The notes beneath the pieces are model-generated. The model ran no database searches. It was not told the origin of the DNA and worked only from the letters and a program-made list of their open reading frames with translations. The position numbers and the translations under genes were made by a program. This document shows, piece after piece, positions 27,762-39,400 of a DNA stretch of 55,725 bases (positions are counted from its first letter, which is position 1; the number at the start of each line of letters is the position of its first letter). Origin of the DNA: Sporisorium sorghi (taxonomy: Eukaryota > Basidiomycota > Ustilaginomycetes > Ustilaginales > Ustilaginaceae); NCBI GenBank assembly GCA_023212695.1, contig JALCCG010000145.1:1-55725 (forward strand). Reading direction: 5' to 3'.

Positions 27762-30041
27762 ATGATGATCAGAGCAACAACGCTGCTCCTGCTGCTTTGG
27801 CACGCAGCACTATGCCTTGCTGGATCGAGACGGCCTCATGGTCAGATTCCCTTTTCGTATCCAAGCTCGACCCCAACACCAGCTGCCCCTTCCGAGCTTT
27901 CCTACGAAGATGCACAGGAACTGTACGCCAGCGCTGCGTTTGTGCAAGATGACGATCCATCTCCCGTCCCATCACTTCGGCTCTCGCATTCGGGCCTGTA
28001 CATCAACCAGGCGCATCCTCCGTCGATCGTTCATCGCCCCGATCATGCCAACCAGACCGACCCTTTCCAGCCTCAGCCACTCGTCGTTCACTTCGATCCA
28101 ACGCTGTTCGCCGCTACAACTGCAAAAGCATCTCTCGGACCCGTACGATTAAGGACAAGAGATCAAGTCATGGTGCATTGCGGCAAGGGTGTTGGTGGCA
28201 TCGAAGCGTGCGAAAGTGACGACCTCGACCTCTCGCCTCCCAGTCCCCATCCACCCAACCCATCGGCTCAATGGATCCATGCAGCATCAGGCGCTCTTGA
28301 CTGCGAGGCAAGTCCCCAATCGTTGCTGCCAGACGGTCGCTTCCATCTCGACGAGCGTTCGTGTCCAGGCTGGACCAAATACTGGCAGTCGATCGAGCAG
28401 ACACGCAAGGATGCTTCGCACCAAGTCTTGCAGAGCTTTGCCGTCACTGTCAAGCTCGACAAACTGCCCTCCACCTCGTCAAAGGGCGACAAGACAGAGC
28501 AGCACATGCAGCAATTCTGGATCGGACATCTGCACCTGCAAGAGTCGCGTGCATCTTGGCCTCTTGCCGGCAATGCTCGCGACAGACGGCCGGGTCCAGA
28601 GGACAGGACGTGGCACCCGGACGACGTCAATCGCATCGCAGGCGCCATGGAGAACCCGCTGATCCCCAAGTCGTCGCGCTACGTCAATGACCGCAACTTT
28701 GGCGTCTTTGTCGACCAGTCGGCGTGGACGCTCGGTGTTCAGATCAAGATCCCCATGAGCATCACCAATCCACGCGACGATGACGACGACGGTGACGATC
28801 CCGAGGACATTCACAACAAGCTCAAGACAAACATGGTGCTTCCTCCTGAAGAGGTCTTTGCGCCCGTGTCGGGTCAGGTGGTCTGGGCTAAGGAGTACAC
28901 GTTCCGCAGACCGCCCATCCACGGTCCTGCTGCGGGTGACAACGATGAGCCCAACTTTTGCCTCATGATCCGTGACGAATGGTCGATCGTCTACCAGATC
29001 TTTGGCATCGACCAAGCCACCGTCACTGTTCAGGAGGGTCAAACGGTGCTTCGCGGAGACGTTCTGGGACACGCCCTGCGCGAAGGTCTCTCGATCGAGC
29101 CTCCCTCGACCGAACCACCAGCGGATCACGCCACCTCGAAGCCGGATCAAGAAGTGCCATACTACCCCTACCGCTACCGAACGCTGCAGGTGCGCGTCTC
29201 TCGACCCGATCCCAGCTGGGACGAGTGGAAGCATCCTGACGCGGAGGGATGGCAGTACTTCCACCCTCTGCACGCCTTTACCGAGGGCAAGAACTACCGC
29301 TCGGCCATCACACCGTACGGCTCGCCGACGATCATCTACTTTGCCAAGCCGTCGACGGATCCGCTCAACATGCCGCCCAATGCGTATGCGACGAGCAACG
29401 ATTTCTGGACTCCAACGCTGCAAGGCCCCACCGAGATGATTGTCGGCTACGAGTACTTCCAGCAGACACCCGGCGATCCTGGCGACGGTATGGACAATCT
29501 GGCCATCTACGCGCTGGATATCGCATTCAAAAAGAAGATCGACGGGCAGCGGGCGCCTCAGCGCGGCATGGAGTGCGATCTGGGCGGAGAGACGGATCCG
29601 AGCGGCACGGCCGAGCAGGACAAGAAGTACTGGCGCAATGTGTTTGAGCATTCCAAGCTGCCCAACAACTGGTCGTCCTCTCGCACAGCTGCTGCTGTTG
29701 CTGCTGATCGGGGCAATGCTAGGGTCAACGACGATCCAGATCCCGAAAAAGGCTACCGATGGACGAGCAAGCTGTTCTCGCACTACATGCCCGCATTTTC
29801 GTATGGCCGCTTCTTCCCCGAAAAAATCACGAGCCAGTTCGACGAGAAGGAGAAGCGCCTCTACTACTCTGCAGCCCGAACTATCCGCGGAGAGCCCAAG
29901 ATCACGGGCGCATTCAACGTGCAGCACATCATCGACCAGGAGGGCGAAGAGGGTGGCCGAGGCAAGTACAGGCTGGTGGTGAGGGCGAGGGACTACTGGG
30001 GCAACGTCGGCTGCATTGCGTCGGACGTCTTGCTCGCTTGA
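27762..30041 (+). CDS. secreted protein with M23/LytM-like (duplicated hybrid motif) barrel, metal ligands not evident
   Basis: The product is 759 aa. A signal peptide (about 1-20, MMIRATTLLLLLWHAALCLA) marks secretion. Residues about 358-440 carry the M23/biotinyl-hybrid barrel pattern: EVFAPVSGQVVWAKEYTF, then FCLMIRDEWSIVYQIFGI, then VQEGQTVLRGDVLGHAL. In active M23 endopeptidases the strand ending Y-x-H-L/M supplies a zinc ligand; here the matching segment reads YQIFG, and no HxH is seen. Large flanking regions contain many aromatic residues and Cys, and the C-terminus (YRLVVRARDYWGNVGC) resembles a beta-sandwich domain. A structural or carbohydrate-binding role at the cell wall is possible. 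The family assignment is by pattern only. No intron is seen. Confidence 0.83.
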   Translation: MMIRATTLLLLLWHAALCLAGSRRPHGQIPFSYPSSTPTPAAPSELSYEDAQELYASAAFVQDDDPSPVPSLRLSHSGLYINQAHPPSIVHRPDHANQTDPFQPQPLVVHFDPTLFAATTAKASLGPVRLRTRDQVMVHCGKGVGGIEACESDDLDLSPPSPHPPNPSAQWIHAASGALDCEASPQSLLPDGRFHLDERSCPGWTKYWQSIEQTRKDASHQVLQSFAVTVKLDKLPSTSSKGDKTEQHMQQFWIGHLHLQESRASWPLAGNARDRRPGPEDRTWHPDDVNRIAGAMENPLIPKSSRYVNDRNFGVFVDQSAWTLGVQIKIPMSITNPRDDDDDGDDPEDIHNKLKTNMVLPPEEVFAPVSGQVVWAKEYTFRRPPIHGPAAGDNDEPNFCLMIRDEWSIVYQIFGIDQATVTVQEGQTVLRGDVLGHALREGLSIEPPSTEPPADHATSKPDQEVPYYPYRYRTLQVRVSRPDPSWDEWKHPDAEGWQYFHPLHAFTEGKNYRSAITPYGSPTIIYFAKPSTDPLNMPPNAYATSNDFWTPTLQGPTEMIVGYEYFQQTPGDPGDGMDNLAIYALDIAFKKKIDGQRAPQRGMECDLGGETDPSGTAEQDKKYWRNVFEHSKLPNNWSSSRTAAAVAADRGNARVNDDPDPEKGYRWTSKLFSHYMPAFSYGRFFPEKITSQFDEKEKRLYYSAARTIRGEPKITGAFNVQHIIDQEGEEGGRGKYRLVVRARDYWGNVGCIASDVLLA

Positions 30042-31533
30042 CAATGATTTCAAACACTGCAGAGATAGACGATTCAGGAATATACATATCGACATTGGTA
30101 GAGACGCTGGAAGTGTGAGAGCTCGTAGAGGCGATGAAGGTGAGATCAAGAGACAGCTGAGAAGGCCAAAAATCGAAAAGTGGGTTAAGTTGTAGAAAGG
30201 CAGAGGGCGGCTAAGCGAGCTCACTCGGCCTCTTGCGCCTCGCCTGTCTGTCTGTCGTTTAACAGCATCCCAAGGCGTTTCTGGCTGACGGCTGAGTTTG
30301 ATTCGAATGTCTTTTGCCGCGCCAAACACAGATTTGCTTGGCGGGCGCAGGTGTCAGACCAGCCCCCTGACTGACACTTGCTGTGCGATGAAACTGGACC
30401 TCGAACAGTCGTGCACCAACAAAAAAAAAAAAAAAATCCCGTCAGCCCTGTCCGTCTCGCACGAGAATAAAGATATAGGTAAATGGATTGGGATTGCATC
30501 AGATGGACCTGTGAGGTCTTCTAAGCTCGATGGAGGCTCCCAGCCCACCGCGAGGGGGCCGGACGAGCACAAAAACGAGCAGCAGGAACAACAAGGGAGG
30601 GCAGGAAACAGGGGTGGGAAGAAACTGAGGATGCAGCCAAGTCATGTGAGGGTAGCTTGGCTGCGACGATGATGGTGGAGTGGAGTGATGATGTGGAAAG
30701 CTAAGTAATGAGATAAAATGGGTTTATTCGGCCGGCAGGCTCTGACCAGACGTGCACGCCCTCTTCCAGACCACGTGATGCAAAAATGTGACAAAGTCCC
30801 ATTCATCAGCCTCAACTTCAGCCTCAGCCTCATCACCATCTTCGCCATTCATCTCGCCCTTCTTCATCTTCATCTTAATCCGTTGATCGCATCTTGCTTC
30901 ATTCCATCTCAAGGATCGCCGTTAAATACTCGACCTCGGAACATCAAAGCAAAGCAAAGCAAAGCAAAGCATCACCTCGACACCGGCGCACTCACGTTGA
31001 CTCGTTCTCCTCCGGTCGTCTGACACGGTCGCCCTTGTCGCCTTGTTCGGAGCATCTACACTCAAATTCGTCTGCAGCTGCCATCTGGAAACGCATGCAT
31101 GCACGACTACTGTAGCACAAGTGCTGCCCTGCTCGATTTCCACCTTTTCTTCTCAGCCTAGACTGCGCTTCGATCGCGCCTCATTGTTCGCTGTTCGCTT
31201 CCGAAGGCCATTGTCTGCCTGCCAATCGACGCCCACCCACGCCTCGGCTGGCAGCATTACTTCATCTCGCTCCCCTTTCTCCACCGCGCCAACTCGAGTC
31301 CACATTCGTATCCATGACACGCTTCATCCACACCTTGTGAGCAAACTGTCAGGCAAAGCGCAGTCCACCTCGCGCTCTTCACTGCGCGCATTTGGCCTTG
31401 GCGCCTCTCTCCGCTGCCTCGGCACCGCGCATCCGAACTAGATCCAGACCTACACTCTCCGCTAAGTGCGCTCGCGCTCGGATCCACCATCCCACCTTCC
31501 TGCCGTACCCTCTGCCTCCTTCTCTCGCCCATC
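30042..31533. other. 1.5-kb intergenic region, 5' leader of RhoGAP gene
   Basis: Between two plus-strand genes. It contains A16 (30421-30436), a pentanucleotide array (AAAGC)5 at 30946-30970 and a long C/T-rich leader just before the RhoGAP ATG, as expected for a large fungal promoter plus 5' UTR. Short frames here have no gene-like composition. Confidence 0.5.
30946..30970. repeat. (AAAGC)5 pentanucleotide microsatellite
   Basis: Five perfect AAAGC units in the region upstream of the RhoGAP gene, probably in its promoter or 5' UTR. Confidence 0.9.
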
Positions 31534-34500
31534 ATGCCCTTCACCCACTCATACTCTTCCTCCGCCATTCCTGCCCGTGCACGTCCCGAAAGGCGCGCAA
31601 ACGTCGCCGCCAGCAGCAGTCACAACCACAGCAACAGCCTCGGCGGCATTCACATCCTCAACGGCGACAGCAGCAGCAGCAGCACCAGCAGCGTCGATGC
31701 CTCTTCGTCACGCTATACCACAGATTCCCCTTCCACCAACCAACACGACTCAGCTGTGCGCTCTCGTCTCTTTTCGTCCGGCCGCAAGTCTCCCGTCCCC
31801 TTTCGCCGCTTTCGACGTCTCTCCTCGTCCAACTCTCTCAACCTCGCCACCGCTCCTCCAGCTCTCGATGCCAGCCAGTCGTTCGACTCACAGCAGAGTC
31901 ATCATCCTTCTCTCGCCCAAAATACAGAGATCCCATCGTATCCCACTACATCGCGGCGTGCTCACTCACCTGCTCCTCTCCACACTCCACGCTCAGCTCC
32001 TCCGCCTCTGCCCTCGTCCTCTACCAAACCTGTCTTCCACCGACCCAAACGTACAAAGTCGTCCAGCATCTCGATCCTTTCCACAGGCTTAGGTCTACGA
32101 TCTAGAGACAACCTCCATCTCGACCCGTCCTCTGACGCAGACGGCCGTCGTCGTCGTCGTCGACATCGCAAGAGCGCCTCCCTCTCCAGCTCGGATGTCG
32201 ATTTCTCCAACTCGGCTTTAGATACGCGGCGTGCTGCCACACCACAGCCCATGCTACGCTCTGCTTCTCCCTCGCCCTCCCTCTCCGAAAGTGTCTATTC
32301 CGTGCACGCGTCAGCTTTACCCTCTAGCTCTTCAGCGCACAAGTCTAAACAGCACAAGCAGGCGTGGTACCAGGCCCAACAAAAGACCATCCAACTCGAC
32401 AATCCGTACAACCGCGGCGCACAGCATTCCGACTCGGAGAGCGCCAAACTCTTTCCGCTCAACGTCGCCGTCTCTGAACACGCGCAACGTGGTCACGGCG
32501 CACCAACAGATTCGCGATCGCCTCGTCCTCTTGTCGAGACATTTTTGTCCGAAGAAGAGATGCTGGCAGCCGGCATTCACATCATTCGACGTCGCGATGC
32601 CGATCCCGCGACGTCTTCTCCCAGCTCCAAAGACTCGCCGAGCCTAGCCACACGGCGCATGCCAGAACAAGCAACCATGCCTGCCATGCCTGCCATGCCC
32701 GCTCGCTTGTACGGCGCAGACCACCCGGACTTCCTCGAGCTCATCGACTCGCCTGTGGACCGCAAGTCATCTGGTCCTCTGCTCGAGCAGCTCGTCGACC
32801 CATCTGCCTCCTCTGCTACCATACAGCGAGCCCTGTCGCACTCTCGCAACAAGTCGAGCAGCGGCAGCCTCTCGGTCTCTTCCGCCAGTTCCACCGACTA
32901 TCTGCCGCATTCTGCCAACACCCACGACGACGTCTCGTCCCTCAACAACGGCAGCACCGGCAGTTTGAGCAGTGGCAGCAAGCATTCCTTCTCGTTCGCC
33001 AAACTGAGACGCGCTGGATCGAAGCAGAGCAACGTGGCTGGCTCCTCTCGCCCTTCTACAGCCAACTCTTCCAGCGAGGATGTGAGCAACAATCGACCTT
33101 TCCTCTTTCCATCGCGCATTCAACCGCCCACCCAACAACAACAGCAGCAGCAGCAGCAGTCTTCAACTTCGTCCAACAGTAGTGCTGCTGCACCTGGCTA
33201 TCTTACACCAGGTCCGGGTCCATCGGCGTCTCCCTTCCTCAACAAGCACTCTGCAACGGTCGGGCGTGCTTCTCGCAGCATAAGTACGGGAGATACGGCC
33301 AAGAATGGTCTGGCTCAGGCATTCAATGCCCGCGGCTCTTCAGCTGCAACTATGGGCGCATCGTCCTCCGCGGCGAATCCTTACCACGCCTCAGCGAGTA
33401 ATGGTCTTCCTCCGCCGAAACCGCCGCCCAAGCCCAAACCGAGCTTGTTGACCGCTTTCCCGCGGTCCAGTGGCGGCAGCAACTCGATCCTCGGTTCCAT
33501 CTCGGCTCCCAACACGTCTCAAGAATCGTCGTTCAGGTCGCCAAGAGCCAATGGCGTCAGCTCGGGCGACACGCTGCAGCCACCGGCGAGCGCAGGAGCA
33601 GCAGGCAACGGCGTCTATCGCAGCATTGCGCACTCGCGCTCACAGGAAGCCGTTGTAGAAGCTCGCCTGGATGCAGAGGCGCTCCGTGCGTCTGCGGGCA
33701 CACCCTTGCCGCCACCGCGCAGACTCAACCAGGCGCGCGGTGGTTATGGAGCAGGAACTTCAACAGCCATGGGAAGAACCATCTCCGGCAGTGGAGGTGG
33801 TGGTGTGGTCGGTGCATTGGGTCACGTTGGTCAACTCGGTGCTGCTGTGGGGAGACGAGGTTGGGATTTCATGAAGACGCTGCAAACCTCCAACAGCACT
33901 GCTTCAGGTGCAGTTGCTTCTGCCGGCCGCCCAGCTGCTGCTGGAGGTGCTGCTGGCTATCGCGCGAGCAGCTACTCTGCTGCTGAAAACGAGCCGACGC
34001 GACAGTGGCTCATGCTGCTCGATGCGCCTGACTCTGGCTCAGCACGAGTTGCGTCCAGCAGCGTCTTTGGCGCACCTCTTCAGGACGTTGTGCTGCGATC
34101 TCGTCTATCGAGCATCGCTTCGGAGCCCAACGACGATCACCTCGGCGTGCCCGATTTGGGCAAGGCGTTTAGTTCCAACTTCCTCGAGTCGCCTCGCGTC
34201 ACTCCACGCGCCTCTGTAGCGGGCGCTGCGGCCAACGAGCCGATCAGCCGCGAAGAGGCACGTCATCTCTTCTTGCCGCGCATCGTGGTGCGCTGCATCC
34301 AGAGTCTGGAAAAGTGGGGTCCTTCCGAAGAAGGCATCTACAGGATCAGCGGACGCAGCAGCCACACGTCGAAGCTGCGCGCGTACTTTTCGGACCCGCG
34401 CAACGACCTGCGGCTCGACGAGATCAACCCGGCCGACCTCGACATCAACTCGGTATGCAGTCTGCTCAAGAGCTACCTCCGAGAGCTACCGGAACCGTTG

Positions 34501-36114
34501 ATCACTCTAGCACAAAGCCAGGCGCTGGATCAGGCAGTGGCTCGTCTGCTCGCCGACGCTCCCGACTCAGCTGCTCCAGCAGCAGGAAACGCAAGCGCGA
34601 GCAGCAGTGGAAAGGCCACGGAAGCACGCACGGCCAACATCGATCCGAAACAGGTAGCCGCCCATTTGGGCCCGCTCATACGCCAGCTCCCCATATACAA
34701 CTGGTATCTGCTGCGCGAGCTGACCGAGCATCTAGGCATGCTGGCCCAGCCCGAGGTGGTAGCGAGGACAAAGATGCCCATCAGCAACCTGACGTTGGTG
34801 CTGGCGCCGACTGTGAGCATCTCGTTGCCTTTGCTTCAGGTGCTGGTTCGACATCGGCAGGCTGTGTTTGCCGGTCCTGTGCCGGGCGAGGATTTCGGTG
34901 CTGCCGTCGCTGCTGCGTCTGTTGCGTCTGTTGGTCAGCCAGCAGTAGAGCAGCAGCAGCAGCAGCAGCAGCTGAAGAAAGCGCAGCCGCCACCGAAGCC
35001 AGCCAAGCCGGAAAAGCTGGGTTCGCCATCGAGTCGCTTGCCTGTGATGGTGCGCAAGCGAGCTTCGTCGATGGGGTTGGGAGCGTTGCTCTCGTCTCCC
35101 ACACGCAAGACTGCAGCTGCGACGGCGGAAGACACGACCCGCCAGCAGCACCACCGACGCACACCCTCAGCAACGCCCTCGATCGAGCTCCCCGCATACC
35201 TCGTCGAAGCGCAAGCTGCTGCCTCGCGCCCAACTTCTCCCACCCCCACACCCGCCTCGCCCACCTTCGCGGCCCGAGACGACCCCCACGAGCGCCCCTC
35301 GACCTCGCTGGGCCACTTTGCCGAGCTCTCACCCTCTCGCCGTCCGTCCGCCTCCACCAACCGCGACCGCTTCGGCGGGTCGCGCGACGCTGCGCTGCGG
35401 TTCAACGCGCTCGCGCTCGACAGCGACGACGCTTACTCGGGGAAGACGGACACCTCAACACCCATCGCGCGGTACTACGCGCGGATCCGGGAGGAAGCCG
35501 AGCGCGAGCGCGACGGGGCGCGAACCCCGCTTGCGCTGCCCGTCTCGTCGTCCGGCAGTGTGCCCGTGGCAACCGGTGCAGCTGCGCCGGACCGCGGGGA
35601 GCTGCAGCGCTATTGGGCCGAGAAGACAGCACAGCGCAGTCCCAATCCCAGCGCGAGCGGTGGTGGGTTCGGCGAGGTCAACGCTGAAGCGGGACGGAGC
35701 GGCCGGACGTCGGCGCTAGACCGGCCGCGGCCACCGACGTCGAGCTCGGCGAGCTTTTTCGCTGGCCGCAGCCGGCGGCAGGACTCGGTGCACGGGCTGG
35801 GCACGTTTGCGCGTGGCAGTGCGATACCCAAGCTCATCCCGCGCTCCCCTTCCAGCAGCGGTGCGCACGAGCCAGCGGCGGTGGGCACGAGGCCGCTGAA
35901 CATCGTCAAGCGCGTCCCGTCGTCCGGCAGAAGCAGCGTCGACAGTGTCGTCGGTACCGGAAAGCTGCAGCGCGAGCACAGCGAGGAGGCGGAGGGCCAG
36001 ACGACGCCCCGCATGCGCTCGATCGACACGATGCACGATGCGCGCGAGTGGGGCAACGTTGACGTACAGCGCCAGATCGCTGTCTACTTGAAGGAGGGGT
36101 CGAGGCGGGTGTAG
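31534..36114 (+). CDS. Rho GTPase-activating protein (RhoGAP domain), 1526 aa
   Basis: RhoGAP proteins switch off Rho/Rac/Cdc42 GTPases that control polarity and the actin cytoskeleton. The GAP domain lies at about 900-1115. The arginine finger is Arg937 in EEGIYRISG, followed by DINSVCSLLKSYLRELPEPL and, after an Ala/Ser-rich insertion, HLGPLIRQLPIYNWYLLRELTEHL and MPISNLTLVLAPTVSI. The first ~890 residues are Ser-rich and disordered, with a proline-rich PPPKPPPKPKPS (possible SH3 ligand) and poly-Gln runs. The C-terminal ~400 residues are also disordered. No BAR, LIM, PH or C2 domain is visible, so the subclass is not assigned. No intron was needed. Confidence 0.93.
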   Translation: MPFTHSYSSSAIPARARPERRANVAASSSHNHSNSLGGIHILNGDSSSSSTSSVDASSSRYTTDSPSTNQHDSAVRSRLFSSGRKSPVPFRRFRRLSSSNSLNLATAPPALDASQSFDSQQSHHPSLAQNTEIPSYPTTSRRAHSPAPLHTPRSAPPPLPSSSTKPVFHRPKRTKSSSISILSTGLGLRSRDNLHLDPSSDADGRRRRRRHRKSASLSSSDVDFSNSALDTRRAATPQPMLRSASPSPSLSESVYSVHASALPSSSSAHKSKQHKQAWYQAQQKTIQLDNPYNRGAQHSDSESAKLFPLNVAVSEHAQRGHGAPTDSRSPRPLVETFLSEEEMLAAGIHIIRRRDADPATSSPSSKDSPSLATRRMPEQATMPAMPAMPARLYGADHPDFLELIDSPVDRKSSGPLLEQLVDPSASSATIQRALSHSRNKSSSGSLSVSSASSTDYLPHSANTHDDVSSLNNGSTGSLSSGSKHSFSFAKLRRAGSKQSNVAGSSRPSTANSSSEDVSNNRPFLFPSRIQPPTQQQQQQQQQSSTSSNSSAAAPGYLTPGPGPSASPFLNKHSATVGRASRSISTGDTAKNGLAQAFNARGSSAATMGASSSAANPYHASASNGLPPPKPPPKPKPSLLTAFPRSSGGSNSILGSISAPNTSQESSFRSPRANGVSSGDTLQPPASAGAAGNGVYRSIAHSRSQEAVVEARLDAEALRASAGTPLPPPRRLNQARGGYGAGTSTAMGRTISGSGGGGVVGALGHVGQLGAAVGRRGWDFMKTLQTSNSTASGAVASAGRPAAAGGAAGYRASSYSAAENEPTRQWLMLLDAPDSGSARVASSSVFGAPLQDVVLRSRLSSIASEPNDDHLGVPDLGKAFSSNFLESPRVTPRASVAGAAANEPISREEARHLFLPRIVVRCIQSLEKWGPSEEGIYRISGRSSHTSKLRAYFSDPRNDLRLDEINPADLDINSVCSLLKSYLRELPEPLITLAQSQALDQAVARLLADAPDSAAPAAGNASASSSGKATEARTANIDPKQVAAHLGPLIRQLPIYNWYLLRELTEHLGMLAQPEVVARTKMPISNLTLVLAPTVSISLPLLQVLVRHRQAVFAGPVPGEDFGAAVAAASVASVGQPAVEQQQQQQQLKKAQPPPKPAKPEKLGSPSSRLPVMVRKRASSMGLGALLSSPTRKTAAATAEDTTRQQHHRRTPSATPSIELPAYLVEAQAAASRPTSPTPTPASPTFAARDDPHERPSTSLGHFAELSPSRRPSASTNRDRFGGSRDAALRFNALALDSDDAYSGKTDTSTPIARYYARIREEAERERDGARTPLALPVSSSGSVPVATGAAAPDRGELQRYWAEKTAQRSPNPSASGGGFGEVNAEAGRSGRTSALDRPRPPTSSSASFFAGRSRRQDSVHGLGTFARGSAIPKLIPRSPSSSGAHEPAAVGTRPLNIVKRVPSSGRSSVDSVVGTGKLQREHSEEAEGQTTPRMRSIDTMHDAREWGNVDVQRQIAVYLKEGSRRV

Positions 36115-36483
36115 ATTAGCCAGCGTCATTACTTTCGCTCGCTGGGCAATTCGACTTGGCCACCGTGTTGCATCATTGTCGAGACAAGCCGTGCTGAGCG
36201 TACCAAGGTAGGTGTGTGTGCGGATGCGCTGCTGGCACTGCATGTAGATCTCAGTGGGGGTGTGCGGGGCGCGTAGAGACACAGGCAGACAGACAGAAGA
36301 GCGAGAGTGAGCGTGTTTGAGTGTACGCCGCCGCGTGTGCACGATCGCTCCGTCGGCAGCCGAACTCAGTGCGACATTATCGCCTCGCGACCGCTCACCT
36401 TTCCCTACAGTAGCCACACTCGACCGTCCAGCACACATGAAAAAGCTCGAGACACCTCTGAAAAACGTGTTGCATTGCAAGTG
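36115..36483. other. intergenic region between convergent genes
   Basis: About 370 bp between the stops of the RhoGAP (plus) and UTP14 (minus) genes; it should contain both 3' UTRs. No other feature is seen. Confidence 0.5.
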
Positions 36484-39400
36484 CTAAAACTTCCTCGCCA
36501 CGGGCGCGATGAGCTTGCCGGGCCTTTTGGTGACGCTGGGCAAATTGAGGCGCTGCGTCTCGATGCGCGTGTTCCACTCTTTGCCGAGCGGCTGTTTGAG
36601 CGCGGCCTCGTACTGCGCGACACTGGTATACGGATGGGGCAGATCCCGAGCGCGGTACTTGTCCTGCTTCTTATCCCTCCTCTCTGCGATGATCACGTGG
36701 GCCATGCCTGCGTCTTTGCGCTTCGTGGCGTCGACACCCTGGATGCGCTTCAGATGGGCAGGATGGGTGGCGCGAGTGCGGATGCCGCGGCCCGTCCAGC
36801 TGCCCCACCCGGGCAAGCGCGTGTCGATGGTTTTGCTCGAGTCCGCGTCCACGGCGGCGGACTTTTCAGCGATAAAGTCCGAAACGACGTCGTCGGCGGC
36901 GAATGCGTCCGCGACGAGCGTGCGCTGCTGCAGCGCCGTGATGCGTCCGTTGGCGGGTTTGGTCTTCGATATAGCGCGTACGACTGCCGCCGGCTGATCG
37001 GAGTCGCTATCGTCATCGTCGGAGTGGTTCTGCAGGCGCGAGGAGAGGTCGATGGCGATACTCTCGTCCTCCTTGCGCGCTGCGACCGCAGAAGCCGATT
37101 TGGACGCGGCTTTGGATGCACGGAGGGCCGACTTGCTCGCAGCGGCTGCGGAGGTCGAGTTGCTGGATAGCGTCGAGTCGTTCTTCTTGCGCGAGAGTTT
37201 TGTCGCGTGGCCGGAGGAGTCGATGGTGAGCCAGGGGTTGGCAGCGTCGTCGTCGTCGTCGTCGTCGTTGACATGCGAGGTGGAGAGGGAGGTTTTGGAG
37301 GTTTTGGACTTGGACTGCGGGTTGGATTTGGTGACGGTAGCGTCTCCGCCGATTTCTACTCCAGAAGCACCGTTGGTGGCAGGAGCAGAGGACGGCTTGG
37401 GCTTGGATTCGTCCTGCTTGCTGGCAGCGGGTTTGCTGTTCTGCACTGCCGCCGGGGCAGCAGTTGCCGTCGCTGGAGCAGCGGTGCCGTACATAGCACG
37501 CCCCTTGTTGCCCTGGACATACACCGAGCTACCCGCACCGTCCGCCTTCCTCGCAATCACCGTCTCTCCCGCATCGTCCTCCTCCTCGCCATCTCCACCC
37601 TGCTCGCCCAACCCCTGCATCTCGGTCACGAAATCATCCACCTCGCCCCGGATCTTCGCGTACTGCCTCTCGCGCGCATCCTTCATAAACTTCATGTTGT
37701 ACACGCCCTTCTTGCCGCCGACGCGCTCGAACTCGGCCTCGTCCTTGCGACGCTTAGCGTCTTCCTTCGCCTCGAGCGCCGCGAGCTCGTCGAATGCGTC
37801 GGCCGCCACGCGCTCCGGGTCGGCGTCTTCGTCGACAGCACCGTCCGAATCCTCGTCCGGATCGTCGGAGTCGTCTCCAATCTCACGCCCCTGGATCTTG
37901 CTGCGCAGTTCAGCCCCACGTCGGAGTTGCGCATCAAGCTCGTTGCGCGCCTCCTGGTTATGCTCGCCGTGTCGGGCGCTGAGGATGTTCTTGGCCCACT
38001 TGGACGTGTTCTTGTGCTTGAGGGTTGCACGTTCTCGCGCGCGATCGCGTTCCGCTTTCAGCCGCTCCTCCATCTCCTCCTCCGAATCCATATCCTCCTG
38101 ATCCGACCCGAGCTCCTTCATCTGCGCCTTCAACCGCTCCTTCTCCTTCCTATGAATCTTGCGGTACGCCTTGCTCTTGATCTTGCTCACGCGCTTCGCC
38201 TTCTGCTCGGTGCGGAACATCAACATGCGCATGCGCCGCAGCTCGTCGCGCCGCGCACGCGCTTCTTCCGGATCGAGCTTGTTCATCGCCAAATCCTCCT
38301 GCTGCGCCAGCTGCTTCTCGGTCAACCCGCCTTCGGTGAGCATCGCGGCGATGGACGCCTCCATGTCGTTGTCCGGCGTGAACGTCGCTACGAGCCCCGA
38401 GGTCGATGCTTTGGTAACAGCGGGTTTTTGGAGAGGGAACGAGAGGTGCTCGGCATCGCGGAGACGGTTGATGGTGGGCTGCCAGCCTTGCACCTCGTCG
38501 CGCGTGATGGCGTAGGCGCCCTGCCTGTCGAGGCGGTCTTGCACGACAGAGGGGAGCGGGGCTGAGAGCGCTCCTCCGCCCTTTTTGGATGCGGTAGGTG
38601 CGTCTTTGGAGGAAGACTTGGAGGTGGCGAGGAGTTTCGTGTTCTTGCGCACGTCGGCGAACTCGATGTTGGACGAGAGTGGGTTCATGAAGTCTTCGAG
38701 ACGCAGGGTGGAGCCGGAGTGCGCGGCGGCGAATTCGGTTTCGGGGATGGCCTCTGTGCGTTCAGATAGCACGCGGCGGGATCGTTTAGACGAGGGCTCG
38801 GCGTCAGGGCCTGCGTCCGAGTCCGGGTGAGCGGCGGTGCGCTTGGATCCGGCGGCAAAGGATTCGATGTGCTTGGCGAGCTTGCTGCTGCTCTGGTCGT
38901 TTTCGTCGTCCGATGCGGTTTGCGCTTCCTCGTCATCGTCCTCGGAGGACTCTGAAGCAGAGTCAAGCATGCGAGACAGATCCATCATGCCATCATCCTG
39001 GCCGTCTTCTCCTTCATCGTCCTCGTCCTCGTCCTCGTCCTCGTGCTCCTCTTCGTCGTCGTCCGAACCGTTAGACTTGCACTTGCTGCTGCTCTTGGCC
39101 CCTCTACCAAACGTCCAGCCTTGAAACTTTTCCTCGTCGCTCTCGCCAAAGGCTTCGTCTGAATCGAGCTCCTCATCGCTCCCCTCGATACTGCCATTCA
39201 ACTCGTCCTCCGAGTCGAACACCTTTGGCCCAATCGGCGCCGCATCGCTGTCATCACTATCCCCTTGCTCATCCTCGTCGTCCTCGTCATCATCTGCACG
39301 ACGTCGTCGCTGCTTACCCTTGGCCTTCGATGGAAGGTCGGCGTAGTCGTCGGCTTGCATACCGGCTAGAGCGCGACGTGCGCCTTTGCCCTGTTTCCAA

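Noticed and set aside
28479..30329. Long antisense frame (616 codons) opposite the secreted M23-like gene
   Set aside because: It lies entirely opposite a gene with signal peptide and domain pattern. Long antisense frames are expected from GC-rich third positions.
34314..35687. 457-codon frame overlapping the RhoGAP gene in another frame
   Set aside because: Out-of-frame shadow; composition is Arg/Ala/His-rich without domains, while the RhoGAP frame carries the catalytic motifs.
37052..38565. Two long plus-strand frames opposite UTP14
   Set aside because: Poly-Ser and Leu/Arg-rich translations mirror the acidic and charged stretches of UTP14 on the other strand.
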